DNA from: Microbulbifer agarilyticus
Lineage (GTDB): Bacteria; Pseudomonadota; Gammaproteobacteria; Pseudomonadales; Cellvibrionaceae
DNA length: 64,000 nt
Direction: 5' to 3'
Assembly (NCBI RefSeq): GCF_001999945.1
Contig: NZ_CP019650.1
Location: forward strand, 2,604,001 to 2,668,000
The notes beneath the pieces are model-generated. The model saw nothing but the letters and a program-made list of their open reading frames with translations. It made no database searches and had not been told where the DNA came from. A program made the translations under genes and the position numbers. Positions 56,055 through 64,000 of the stretch are shown in pieces. The stretch's first letter is position 1. Each line of letters begins with the position of its first letter.

Positions 56055-56946
56055 CGGCGATCAGCGGGCGAATTTTACCCGCCTCAACCAACGGCCAGAT
56101 CTGCTCACTTAAATCACTCGCGATCGCGGCCTTCACTTCTGGTGGCTGGGGCCGCAGCGTGGAACCGGTAAGGGTCAGGCGCTTCAGCATCACCGGCAGC
56201 ATATTGACCTCAACTTTCGCGCCCTGCAGGAATGCGATATTCACGATGCGGCCGTCGCGCGCGGCACACTGGATATTGCGATCCACATAGTCGCCACCAA
56301 CCATATCGAGAATGACGTCTGCACCTTTACCGTCAGTTGCCACTATTACCGCTTCCACGAAATCCTGCTCTCGGTAATTAATTGCGAGCTCCGCCCCAAG
56401 CTGCTCACAGGCAGTACACTTTTCCGCGCTACCCGCGGTGGCAATCACTCGTACGCCCAGGTTTACCGCAATTTGAATGGCGGTTGTTCCAATGCCCGAC
56501 GATCCGCCATGCACCAGCAAAATTTCGCCTTCTCGCAAATTGGCACGATGTATCAGGTTGCTCCATACGGTAAAGAAGGTTTCCGGCAATGCCGCAGCCT
56601 CTGTATCACTCACTCCATTGGGTATCGGCAGGCACTGCCCTTCTGGTGCTACTGCGTATTCCGCATAACCTCCACCATTGGTGAGTGCGCATACTTGGTC
56701 ACCGACTTTCCAGCGCTGCACACCCGCGCCAACGGAAATGACTTCCCCCGCCACTTCCAACCCGAGTACGGGCGAAGCACCTGGCGGAGGTGGATAGAAT
56801 CCTGCGCGCTGCACGATATCCGGGCGGTTAACACCAGCGGCTGCGACGCGGATCAATACCTCGCCCTCCCCCGCCGCAGGCGCATCCCCCTGCGCGAGCA
56901 CCATCTTCTCGGGGCCGCCATGTTCCGTCAGATCAATAAAACGCAT
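55969..56946 (-). CDS. NAD(P)H quinone oxidoreductase (PIG3-like MDR family)
   Basis: A 325-residue zinc-free medium-chain dehydrogenase/reductase. The N-terminal GroES-like domain includes AAGVNRPDIVQRAGFYPPPPG and VLGLEVAGEVISVG. The Rossmann part has LLVHGGSSGIGTTAIQIA. The end GKIVLTV is usual for this group, so the full length is likely genuine. It reduces quinones or similar carbonyl substrates, and the exact substrate is not clear. Its 3' end overlaps the convergent lytic transglycosylase gene by 86 bases. It lies downstream of a terminator, so it has its own promoter. Confidence 0.9.
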   Translation of the reverse strand: MRFIDLTEHGGPEKMVLAQGDAPAAGEGEVLIRVAAAGVNRPDIVQRAGFYPPPPGASPVLGLEVAGEVISVGAGVQRWKVGDQVCALTNGGGYAEYAVAPEGQCLPIPNGVSDTEAAALPETFFTVWSNLIHRANLREGEILLVHGGSSGIGTTAIQIAVNLGVRVIATAGSAEKCTACEQLGAELAINYREQDFVEAVIVATDGKGADVILDMVGGDYVDRNIQCAARDGRIVNIAFLQGAKVEVNMLPVMLKRLTLTGSTLRPQPPEVKAAIASDLSEQIWPLVEAGKIRPLIAASFPLADVAEAHRLMESSSHIGKIVLTV

Positions 56947-56968
56947 GCACTTTCCTTACATTTCAAAT

Positions 56969-56992
56969 AAAAAAAGCCCGGCAATGCCGGGC
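56969..56992 (-). terminator. Intrinsic terminator after the TonB-dependent receptor
   Basis: GCCCGGC (56976-56982) and GCCGGGC (56986-56992) pair around a three-base loop. On the minus strand seven T follow (56975-56969). It ends the receptor transcript just before the quinone oxidoreductase start. Confidence 0.92.
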
Positions 56993-57009
56993 TTTTGACT
57001 TCAGGCTGA

Positions 57010-59304
57010 TTACAGCTCGTAGGTCAGCTCCACCCCAATCACACGGCCCTTATTGAGCGGCGTAAAGCTGGCACCCACTCCACCGAGGGTGGCAGGCAAC
57101 TGTGTATTGTTGCCCTCGGTGACCTCATCCAAGATGTTTTTGCCAAACATCGATACGCGATAGCTGCCGGAGTCCGGCACAAAGCCGAAGCTCAGATCCA
57201 GCATATCCGCTTCTGACAACATACCGAGGTTATTGTCAGTATACGGGGATGCATCACGATGGTTGAAGTTTATGCGTGAGGTGAGCACACCGAGGTTACC
57301 CAACTGCAAGTCGTGTACAACACCCACACCGTAAGTCCAAGGTGCGAGGCGCGGGATATCCAATCCCAGATCGATGGCGTCTACCACGCCGTCGCCGCTG
57401 ATATCACCGCGCACGGAATCATACTCGCCATCCACATAACCAACGTTCATGGTGAACAGCAGGTTGTCGGTGGCCGCAGCCATGGCCTCAAACTCAGCAC
57501 CCTGAATGGTTGCGTCAGCTGTGTTGCGAATGTACTGAACAACAGAAAAAACCGGGTCGGCCAGGTTTTCCTCACGCTGCATATCGTCGATGGTGTTGTG
57601 GAACAGTGCAAAGTTGGTGCGTACACGCCCATCAAACCAGTCGGCTTTACCACCGATTTCGAAGCTGGTCTGCTCTTCCTGATCAGTTGGGCCCGGCTGA
57701 TACAGCAGGCCAGTGTTACGCATATTGTAACCACCACTGCGGAAGCCTTTGGTCCAGTAGCTATAGAGCTGGGCATTGTCCGCCAGGTTCCACTGCAGGC
57801 CGACCTTCGGGGTGAAGGCATTCCACTCTTCACTGTCGTTGAAATCGTATACCGCACAGCCGCCGAGCTGACACATGGTAGTCGCGGCCACAACTGGATT
57901 GATGGTTGCTACCTGAGCATCCTTTTCTTCCATTGAGTAGCGGCCACCCAATGTCAGAATCCAGTCTTCGTTGAGGTCAATATCCGCCTGAGCGAAGATA
58001 CCCATGGCCTCATGATCCTGCAGGCCACCGCCGGTAATATCCAAACCGTTCAACGGCAACAGACGATTTTCAAAATACTCCAGATCCTGGCTAAACCAGT
58101 AAAGACCGGTGGTAATAGCAGTGGAGCCAAAGCGGCCGGCGTAGCGCAGTTCATTGGAGAGCTGGCTTTGGTCGACGCTGGTGTTGGCGTGGAAGGCGGT
58201 AATCGGCAGGGAGTCGATATCGCCGAGGCCAATTGCGCTGTATTCACGCCAGGCAAGAATATTGGTAATGGTACCGCTGCCGAACGCCACATCGTGATTG
58301 TATTCGGCAATCACCTGCGACCACTCGTCGTTTTGGAAACCCTCTTCGTTCTGGGCAATCTCAAACGAATCATCGCTGTTATCCCAGTCCGACACATCGA
58401 TGCCAAACAGTCCGGGCAAGAGCGGTGCATCGGCACCCAGGTTTTGTGCTACTACACCGTCGGAATCCATTTTGCCGTGCTCCATGCGCACCAGCAGCTC
58501 CGAGGATTCACTCAGGTCAACGCTGAAACTCGGACGGATAAACCAACTCTGAGAGGCACCGGCGTTATCGTTGCCGGTAAAGACGTTCTCAAACCAGCCC
58601 TGATCATCGTTGTAATAAACGGTGACACGGCCGTTGACGGTGTCGGAAATCGCACCGTTTACATTGGCAGCCACTACCGTATCGAGGTTGTCGGTGGTGG
58701 AGACTTTGAACTTGCTGGAGAACTCTTCTGTTGGGCGCGCAGTCTTGATTACTACTGCACCACCGGTCACGTTGCGACCAAACAGCAGGCCCTGGGGCCC
58801 GCGCAGGACCTCAATGCCCTCGAGGTCAAACATGTCCGTCACAACCCCGGCGTTGATACCCATGTACATACCATCGACAAACACGCCGACAGTAGGGTCA
58901 ATGGAGGGGATGGAACTGTTCACACCGAGGCCGCGCACGGTGAAGTTTGCGGTGTTCTTAACGGTACCGATATCGTCCAGCTGAACATTCGGCATTTTGA
59001 AAGCGAGGCTTTGCAGATCACGAGTCTGCAGAGCGTCCAGCTGATCGCCAGAATAGGCTGTAGCGGCTACGGGCACTTCCTGCAGCATTTCAGCCTCCGC
59101 ACGCTTACGTGCAGTAACCTGGACTTCTTCCATTAACGTACTGACAGAACCTTCCGCTGCGGCAGCATGCACGCTACCCACACCACAAGCTAATGACAGA
59201 GCAGCCAGCGAGCAGGCCGAAGCCAGCACCAGGTTCTTGCTCTTGCCACTAGCAGTGTTCAGACGAAAGGAATTGGACGCGATACCGTCAGTTTGACTTC
59301 CCAT
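57010..59304 (-). CDS. TonB-dependent outer-membrane receptor
   Basis: A 764-residue energised outer-membrane importer. The N terminus is long, with a signal region to about residue 47 (SVHAAAA). A TonB-box-like EEVQVTARKRAEAEM follows, then a plug domain (about 75-190, with IPSIDPTVGVFVDGMYMG and LRGPQGLLFGRNVTGGAV). The 22-strand barrel ends with GVELTYEL. An aspartate-rich loop (DISGDGVVDAIDLG) looks like a calcium-binding site. The ATG at 59304 has GGAGA six bases upstream. It resembles receptors of the family that take up complex plant or marine compounds. The substrate is unknown, and no Fur box is seen upstream. Confidence 0.9.
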   Translation of the reverse strand: MGSQTDGIASNSFRLNTASGKSKNLVLASACSLAALSLACGVGSVHAAAAEGSVSTLMEEVQVTARKRAEAEMLQEVPVAATAYSGDQLDALQTRDLQSLAFKMPNVQLDDIGTVKNTANFTVRGLGVNSSIPSIDPTVGVFVDGMYMGINAGVVTDMFDLEGIEVLRGPQGLLFGRNVTGGAVVIKTARPTEEFSSKFKVSTTDNLDTVVAANVNGAISDTVNGRVTVYYNDDQGWFENVFTGNDNAGASQSWFIRPSFSVDLSESSELLVRMEHGKMDSDGVVAQNLGADAPLLPGLFGIDVSDWDNSDDSFEIAQNEEGFQNDEWSQVIAEYNHDVAFGSGTITNILAWREYSAIGLGDIDSLPITAFHANTSVDQSQLSNELRYAGRFGSTAITTGLYWFSQDLEYFENRLLPLNGLDITGGGLQDHEAMGIFAQADIDLNEDWILTLGGRYSMEEKDAQVATINPVVAATTMCQLGGCAVYDFNDSEEWNAFTPKVGLQWNLADNAQLYSYWTKGFRSGGYNMRNTGLLYQPGPTDQEEQTSFEIGGKADWFDGRVRTNFALFHNTIDDMQREENLADPVFSVVQYIRNTADATIQGAEFEAMAAATDNLLFTMNVGYVDGEYDSVRGDISGDGVVDAIDLGLDIPRLAPWTYGVGVVHDLQLGNLGVLTSRINFNHRDASPYTDNNLGMLSEADMLDLSFGFVPDSGSYRVSMFGKNILDEVTEGNNTQLPATLGGVGASFTPLNKGRVIGVELTYEL

Positions 59305-59793
59305 GTTTTCTCTCCATTGCACTGAGTTATTTTTATGTAATTTGCAGCAACAGAACCACAGCGACCTCTCCAGAAACCACCGCTAGCAGAGGTCAGCAAC
59401 CGTGCTCAAAATGGTCACACCTGAAAAACAAGCGCGGACAAACAAAAGACTACAAGAGGTTGGGCTATTGCAAAACCCCTAACATATCGAGAAATTCATT
59501 CTATCTATCGCAAAATTGGCAAATACAAAGTAACGGCAATCAGCCCAACAAAATGACCAGCTCGTCACGCGATTGACAGGACGAAAAACTGTTTCGTTAT
59601 TTCTCCAATGTGCTGTTCAGGTAGCAACCTAAAAAAATATGAGTCTCTGGGTAACGTTTCCCAAAGTTCGCCCATCGCCGGCATCAATAGTAAAAATTAC
59701 CTATGCGAATGCACAGTCGACTTCACAAAGCGCATCCCTTTGGCAGAATCGGCGAAAACATGCACCCGATGCAGATCAATGGGCCTTGTGCAT
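59305..59793. other. Intergenic region upstream of the TonB-dependent receptor
   Basis: These 489 bases are AT-richer than the flanking genes. They must contain the receptor promoter and the 3' end of the pdxH transcript. I found no strong promoter, operator palindrome, Fur box or intrinsic terminator by eye. Short open frames on the plus strand at 59608 and 59639 lack a ribosome-binding site and recognisable content. Confidence 0.4.
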
Positions 59794-60441
59794 TCAGGGA
59801 CTTAGCCGCTCCACCTGCCACTCACCACCACCCAACGCGCGGTAAATGAGACGATCGTGCAGGCGAGATGCCCGCCCTTGCCAGAATTCCACAGCGTGGG
59901 GCACGATTCGGTAACCACCCCAGAACTCCGGCCGCGGCACTTCAGCGCCGTCGAACTTTTTCTCACATGCGGCGAACTGTTCCTCCAGCACCTCGCGCGA
60001 GACGATCGCATCACTTTGGTGTGAGGCCCATGCAGCAATCTGACTGTCGCGCGGACGGCTGGCAAAGTAGGCATCCGCCTCTGCATCCGCCAACTGCCGG
60101 GCTTCCCCGCGTACGATTACCTGGCGCTCTAGAAAATGCCAGGGGAACAGCAGCGAAACCTTCGGATTGGCAGTAATATCCCACGCCTTCTGACTTTTCA
60201 GATTGGTATAGAAAACAAAACCGGACTCGTCGAACCCTTTCAACAACACAATCCGCTGGGAAGGCTGCCCACTGGCATCAGCGGTACTCAGGCACATGGC
60301 ACTGGGGTCGGAGATATCCGCCTTCACCGCCTCTTCAAGCCAATTGCGAAACTGGCTGATCGGGCCGTCTGCCAGATCGCCCCGCTCAAGGCCACCCTGC
60401 AAATATTCTCTACGCCACTGATCGATTTCCATCGCTGTCAT
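59794..60441 (-). CDS. pdxH: Pyridoxamine 5'-phosphate oxidase
   Basis: PdxH is an FMN enzyme that makes pyridoxal phosphate from pyridoxine or pyridoxamine phosphate. It covers the last step of the pathway begun by pdxJ at 36.8 kb. The 215 residues include CLSTADASGQPSQRIVLLKGFDESGFVFYTN (FMN site), LFPWHFLERQVIVRG, SRPRDSQIAAWAS, and the C-terminal signature FWQGRASRLHDR with WQVERLSP. The ATG at 60441 is used, and an ATG at residue 4 is possible. Confidence 0.96.
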   Translation of the reverse strand: MTAMEIDQWRREYLQGGLERGDLADGPISQFRNWLEEAVKADISDPSAMCLSTADASGQPSQRIVLLKGFDESGFVFYTNLKSQKAWDITANPKVSLLFPWHFLERQVIVRGEARQLADAEADAYFASRPRDSQIAAWASHQSDAIVSREVLEEQFAACEKKFDGAEVPRPEFWGGYRIVPHAVEFWQGRASRLHDRLIYRALGGGEWQVERLSP

Positions 60442-60846
60442 GTCCTTTACAACTATTTACTGGATCAAGTTCTCTCTGGATCACTTGGTACAAAAAACTC
60501 TGGCAAGTGTACGCTGTTTGTAAAGCCATCCCCACTCACACTACGCCCAGCCTATTCTCAAGCTATCAGAGGAGCACATACCGGCATTACTTCGCCACGG
60601 GTGACCACCGGAGCCGCTTTTTACAAATATCCTGCCGCCAAAGGTGCCCTTTCTCAATTTTCCTGCGTTTTTTGCCACTGGGAAGCAGACTCTGCGGACG
60701 CTTGCGGACCGCTCGGCGCGAGACTAGGCTCGCTGCATTCGATAGCGATTCCGGGGACCGGTTGCCCAGTTAAAAACTGTTTAATCACGACTAACACACG
60801 CTATCAAAGCACCTGCAATACAAGTAAAGAAGAACAGGAAAAAAGA
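60442..60846. other. Divergent intergenic region with a direct repeat near pdxH
   Basis: A 405-base gap between divergent genes. Directly upstream of pdxH, CTGGATCA occurs at 60460-60467 and again at 60476-60483, with start points 16 bases apart, which could be a regulator site. The open frame reaching back from the decarboxylase gene through this gap is not coding: it has no conserved residues and overlaps pdxH antisense. I see no clear promoter for the decarboxylase. Confidence 0.4.
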
Positions 60847-62502
60847 ATGTCTTCCGCTGCTTCACAAACTACTTCTTCGCCATCAACTGCTCAGCAGCCC
60901 TTGCCCAGTTGTGCCCAGGTACTGATGTACCTGCTTCGCCAATATGACGTAGACACAGTATTTGGAATCCCCGGTGTGCACACCATCGAACTATACCGAG
61001 GTCTCCCGGGCAGTGGCCTGATCCATATCACGCCGCGTCATGAACAAGGTGCCGCATTTATGGCCGACGGCTATGCACGTGCGAGCGGCAAGCCCGGTGT
61101 ATGTTTTCTGATCACGGGCCCCGGGGTAACCAACGCCGCCACAGCCATGGCACAGGCGTTTTCCGACTCTATCCCGATGCTCGTGATCAGTGCGGTAAAC
61201 CGCCGCGAGGACCTCGGTACCGGCCGCGGCCGCCTGCACGAGTTGCCGCGCCAACAAGACGTAACCCGCGGCTTCTGTGTCTGGCAGCACGCGGTGACGA
61301 GCGCGGAGCAGTTACCAGAGACCCTGGCGCGCGCGTTTCAGGTCATGCACGCCCCGCGCCCAGGCCCGGTGCATATCGAGATCCCCATCGACCTGTTCCC
61401 TGCCCCCATGCAGCGTCCTCTCGCGGACTATCGCGCGGTAGCGCCGACGGCATTACCTGCAGCCGCCGCCGATACTGTAGCAACAGCAGCCAAATGGCTT
61501 GGCGCTGCGAAAAACCCGGTTATCCTGCTTGGCGGTGGTGCCCAGGAAGCGGGTAAAGAGGCCACCGCGCTGACAGAGAAATTGGCAGCACCGGTATTCC
61601 AGTCCCTCGCCGCCAAAGGCATCGTGGATGAACGCCACCCGCTATGTGGTGGCGCCAACCTGAGCTTCTCCAATGTGCGCGAGCGTATCGAAAATGCGGA
61701 TGTGGTACTGGCAGTTGCGACGGAACTGGCGGAGACCGACCGCAACCTGGTACGGGATAACTATGCCTTCAACGGTAAAGTGATTCGCGTGGATCTGGAC
61801 CCGGCCCAGCTGGTATGCAACGCCAACCCAGACCTGGCCATCTGCGCCGACGCGAAAGCAACCCTGGAACAATTGCTGGACGCTTTGCCGACAAAGGACA
61901 ACACAAAAGCGCAACAGCAAACCGCTACGGAGGTAGAAGAACTGCTGCGCGGCTGCCGCAACGAATGGTGGCCGGGATCCGAAGGCCGCTACCCCTGGGT
62001 GCAGGCGCTGCGTGATGCACTGCCGGAAAACGGTATTTTTGTTACCGACTCCACCCAGCTCGCGTATAACACCAACCACGCTCTGCGCCTGTTCCAGCCA
62101 CGCAGCCACATCACCTGCACCACTGGCTACGGCACCCTGGGCTTTGCCCTGCCCGCCGCAATCGGCGCTGCGCTGGCCAGCCCGCGTCCGGTGATCGGCT
62201 TGATTGGTGACGGTGGCATCATGTTTACTCTGGGAGAACTGGCCGCCGCCGTTGAGCAGAAGCTGTCACTGCCGATACTGGTATGGAACAACAGTGGCTA
62301 CGGCGAAATCCGCGATTTTATGGATGAGGCTGCGGTTGAACAGGAAGGCGTCAACCTGCACGCGCCGGACTTTGTCGGCCTCGCACGTTCCTTTGGCGCG
62401 GAAGGCTGTCGCATCGATAGCCCGGAACAACTGAGCGAAGCGGTAGCCGATGCCTTTGCGCGCAAGGGACCGACGCTGATCGAGATTACTGCACCGTCCT
62501 GA
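60847..62502 (+). CDS. Thiamine-diphosphate decarboxylase, AruI-like
   Basis: A 551-residue enzyme of the acetolactate synthase-like TPP family. The catalytic glutamate is E66 in RHEQGAAFMADGYARASG. The cofactor site is GDGGIMFTLGE with NNSGYGEI (about 454-488). The start FGIPGVHTIELYRGLPGSG and the segment PRHEQGA are closest to AruI, which decarboxylates 5-guanidino-2-oxopentanoate in the arginine transaminase route of Pseudomonas. True acetolactate synthase is less likely because no small subunit follows. The ATG at 60847 has AGGA seven bases upstream. The aldehyde dehydrogenase gene begins 50 bases later. Confidence 0.85.
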   Translation: MSSAASQTTSSPSTAQQPLPSCAQVLMYLLRQYDVDTVFGIPGVHTIELYRGLPGSGLIHITPRHEQGAAFMADGYARASGKPGVCFLITGPGVTNAATAMAQAFSDSIPMLVISAVNRREDLGTGRGRLHELPRQQDVTRGFCVWQHAVTSAEQLPETLARAFQVMHAPRPGPVHIEIPIDLFPAPMQRPLADYRAVAPTALPAAAADTVATAAKWLGAAKNPVILLGGGAQEAGKEATALTEKLAAPVFQSLAAKGIVDERHPLCGGANLSFSNVRERIENADVVLAVATELAETDRNLVRDNYAFNGKVIRVDLDPAQLVCNANPDLAICADAKATLEQLLDALPTKDNTKAQQQTATEVEELLRGCRNEWWPGSEGRYPWVQALRDALPENGIFVTDSTQLAYNTNHALRLFQPRSHITCTTGYGTLGFALPAAIGAALASPRPVIGLIGDGGIMFTLGELAAAVEQKLSLPILVWNNSGYGEIRDFMDEAAVEQEGVNLHAPDFVGLARSFGAEGCRIDSPEQLSEAVADAFARKGPTLIEITAPS

Positions 62503-62552
62503 CGGCGGGCACGCAGAAAAATTCAGGGATTTACTAGGACTGCGAACACAAC

Positions 62553-63986
62553 ATGACAGATCTGAAAGCATTACCGACTCAAAAACTCTACATCAATGGC
62601 GAGTGGCGCGATTCAGAGGGTGGCAGCCTGCACCCGGTGATCAACCCGGCCACCGAAGAGACCCTGTGCGAAGTCATCCAGGGCTCCATGGAAGATGTGG
62701 ACGACGCCGTAGCGGCAGCCAAAGCTGCGTTTAAAGAATGGCGCCACAGCCGCGCGGCCAAACGCCAGGCACTGATGCATGCCATTGCCGACGGCATGGA
62801 AGCACGCAAGCAGGATCTGGTTGCCGCGGTTTCCGAGGCACTGGGTTGCCCGGCGCATATCGCCGAATGGCTGCACGTGGATGGTCCCATTTACTCCATG
62901 CGCTATTACGCGGATCGCGCCGCGTTGATGGAGGAAACCGAAAAAGCCGCGCACTCAGTGGTAATGAAAGATCCCGTGGGTGTATGCGGGTTTATCACCC
63001 CGTGGAACTACCCCCTGCATCAGTTCGTGGGCAAGGTAGCCCCCGCGCTGGCCGCCGGCTGCGCCATGATCCAGAAGCCATCAGAGATGACGCCGCTGCA
63101 GGATTACGTGATGGCAGAAATCATCGACGCCGCGGGCGTGCCGGCCGGTGTATTCAACCTGGTGCCCGGTGCTGGCCCCATCGTGGGCGCGGCCTTGTCC
63201 AGCCACGTGGATATCGACATGGTCTCGTTTACCGGCTCCACCCGTGCCGGTATCGAAGTGGCGAAAAGTGCCGCGCCGACCGTGAAGCGTGTTACTCAGG
63301 AATTGGGCGGCAAATCGCCGTTCATCATCACTCCCGACGCCGACCTGGAGGCCGCGGTGCGCTGGGGCTGTGAGGATGTATTCATCAACACCGGGCAGAC
63401 CTGTACCGCATTGACCCGCATGCTGGTCCCCGCGGAACGCTATGAAGAAGCGGTTGCCATTGCCAAGCAGGTCGCGGAAGAAGTCGCGATCGGCACCGGC
63501 GAAAATGCCTTTATGGGCCCGCTGTCCTCTTCCCGCCAGCGAGAGATTGTGCGCGGCTATATCGACAAGGGCATCGCCGAAGGCGCCCGCCTGGTGACCG
63601 GAGGCAGCGAAGCACCGGAAGGTCTGGCGCAAGGCTTTTACGTGAAGCCCACCGTCTTTGCCGATGTGAACAACGACATGGCAATCGCCCGCGAAGAGAT
63701 CTTCGGCCCGGTGACCTGCATGATCCCGTACAAGGACATGGATGAAGCCATCGCCATCGCCAACGATTCCGAATACGGGCTCTCCAGCGGCGTATGGGCC
63801 AAGGACGCGGAAGCGGCAATGCCGGTGGTGCGACGCCTCGAAGCCGGCCTGTGCTTCGTCAACGGCGGCGAGTTCAACTACGACGCGCCATTTGGCGGTG
63901 TGAAGCGTTCCGGCAATGGCCGCGAATTTGGCAATGCCGGCCTGGACGAGTTTATTGAACTGAAATCCGTGCAGCTGCCCGCATAA
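62553..63986 (+). CDS. NAD(P)-dependent aldehyde dehydrogenase
   Basis: A 477-residue member of the aldehyde dehydrogenase superfamily. Catalytic residues can be placed as N152 in ITPWNYPLHQF, E250 in VTQELGGKSPF and C284 in NTGQTCTALTR. The C-terminal motif REEIFGPV and the closing SGNGREFG are normal. The substrate is probably the aldehyde released by the preceding decarboxylase, such as 4-guanidinobutanal if that enzyme is AruI. This is an inference from position, and a general aldehyde role remains possible. Confidence 0.93.
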   Translation: MTDLKALPTQKLYINGEWRDSEGGSLHPVINPATEETLCEVIQGSMEDVDDAVAAAKAAFKEWRHSRAAKRQALMHAIADGMEARKQDLVAAVSEALGCPAHIAEWLHVDGPIYSMRYYADRAALMEETEKAAHSVVMKDPVGVCGFITPWNYPLHQFVGKVAPALAAGCAMIQKPSEMTPLQDYVMAEIIDAAGVPAGVFNLVPGAGPIVGAALSSHVDIDMVSFTGSTRAGIEVAKSAAPTVKRVTQELGGKSPFIITPDADLEAAVRWGCEDVFINTGQTCTALTRMLVPAERYEEAVAIAKQVAEEVAIGTGENAFMGPLSSSRQREIVRGYIDKGIAEGARLVTGGSEAPEGLAQGFYVKPTVFADVNNDMAIAREEIFGPVTCMIPYKDMDEAIAIANDSEYGLSSGVWAKDAEAAMPVVRRLEAGLCFVNGGEFNYDAPFGGVKRSGNGREFGNAGLDEFIELKSVQLPA

Positions 63987-64000
63987 AAATCTGCAGGCGC

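Noticed and set aside
58012-59136. Long open frame (374 codons) on the plus strand opposite the TonB-dependent receptor
   Set aside because: It is a mirror of a well-supported gene, with no ribosome-binding site or recognisable protein sequence. Such frames are common in GC-rich genes.
59608-59845. Two small plus-strand frames in the receptor upstream region
   Set aside because: No ribosome-binding site and no recognisable content; one overlaps the end of pdxH.
60136-60846. Upstream extension of the AruI-like frame by 237 codons
   Set aside because: It runs antisense through pdxH, lacks conserved residues, and a good ribosome-binding site marks the ATG at 60847.

Overview
This window looks like chromosome from a free-living, probably marine gammaproteobacterium of the Cellvibrionales/Microbulbifer type. 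That assignment is an inference from three observations: gene order from rpsB to rnhB matches Escherichia coli, ScpA/ScpB are present (the condensin type of gammaproteobacteria that lack MukBEF), and dapD is the long form seen in pseudomonads. Coding density is high. I saw no rRNA, tRNA, CRISPR array, insertion sequence or prophage, so this is mainly core genome with a few accessory patches.

Layout. 1-15.2 kb, minus strand: rpsB-tsf-pyrH-frr-uppS-cdsA-dxr-rseP-bamA-skp-lpxD-fabZ-lpxA-lpxB-rnhB (rnhB cut by the window edge). It joins translation, UMP synthesis, isoprenoid and undecaprenyl precursors, phospholipid synthesis, outer-membrane protein assembly and lipid A synthesis. An attenuator-like terminator lies between rpsB and tsf, and two hairpins lie between tsf and pyrH. 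15.7-24 kb, plus strand: map, glnD, then dapC, nth, an ArsC-like gene, dapD and dapE, giving three steps of the succinylase lysine/diaminopimelate pathway. 24-29 kb: a flavodoxin plus an unknown coupled gene, then a Spy/CpxP-like gene divergent from cpxRA with a regular ladder of GTAAA half-sites between them, then a membrane-anchored SRPBCC protein. 29-34 kb, minus: yciO-scpA-scpB-rluB and an RNase AM-like PHP gene. 34-39.3 kb, plus: a VC0807-type membrane protein, yciI, an SH3 protein, a periplasmic cyclophilin, pdxJ, a DUF2520 dehydrogenase and a SpoU methyltransferase. 39.6-40.8 kb: an OmpA-family porin-like protein, followed by a 450-base noncoding stretch rich in inverted repeats.

41.3-45.9 kb, minus: an iron(III) ABC importer fbpABC, with a probable Tat-exported binding protein, preceded by an unrecognised secreted protein that sits directly behind a near-consensus Fur box. 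This is the best candidate here for an undescribed system. 46.2-48.9 kb: a membrane class III nucleotide cyclase overlapping a TPR-like lipoprotein. 48.9-53.6 kb: guaBA (minus) and xseA (plus). 53.8-57 kb: an MltF-like lytic transglycosylase with two solute-binding domains, whose 3' end overlaps a convergent quinone oxidoreductase gene. 57-64 kb: a TonB-dependent receptor, pdxH, and a two-gene unit of an AruI-like thiamine-diphosphate decarboxylase and an aldehyde dehydrogenase, which together could turn a 2-keto acid into a carboxylic acid.

Two vitamin B6 genes (pdxJ, pdxH) occur in separate places. All calls come from reading the sequence and recalled family features. No database search was run.
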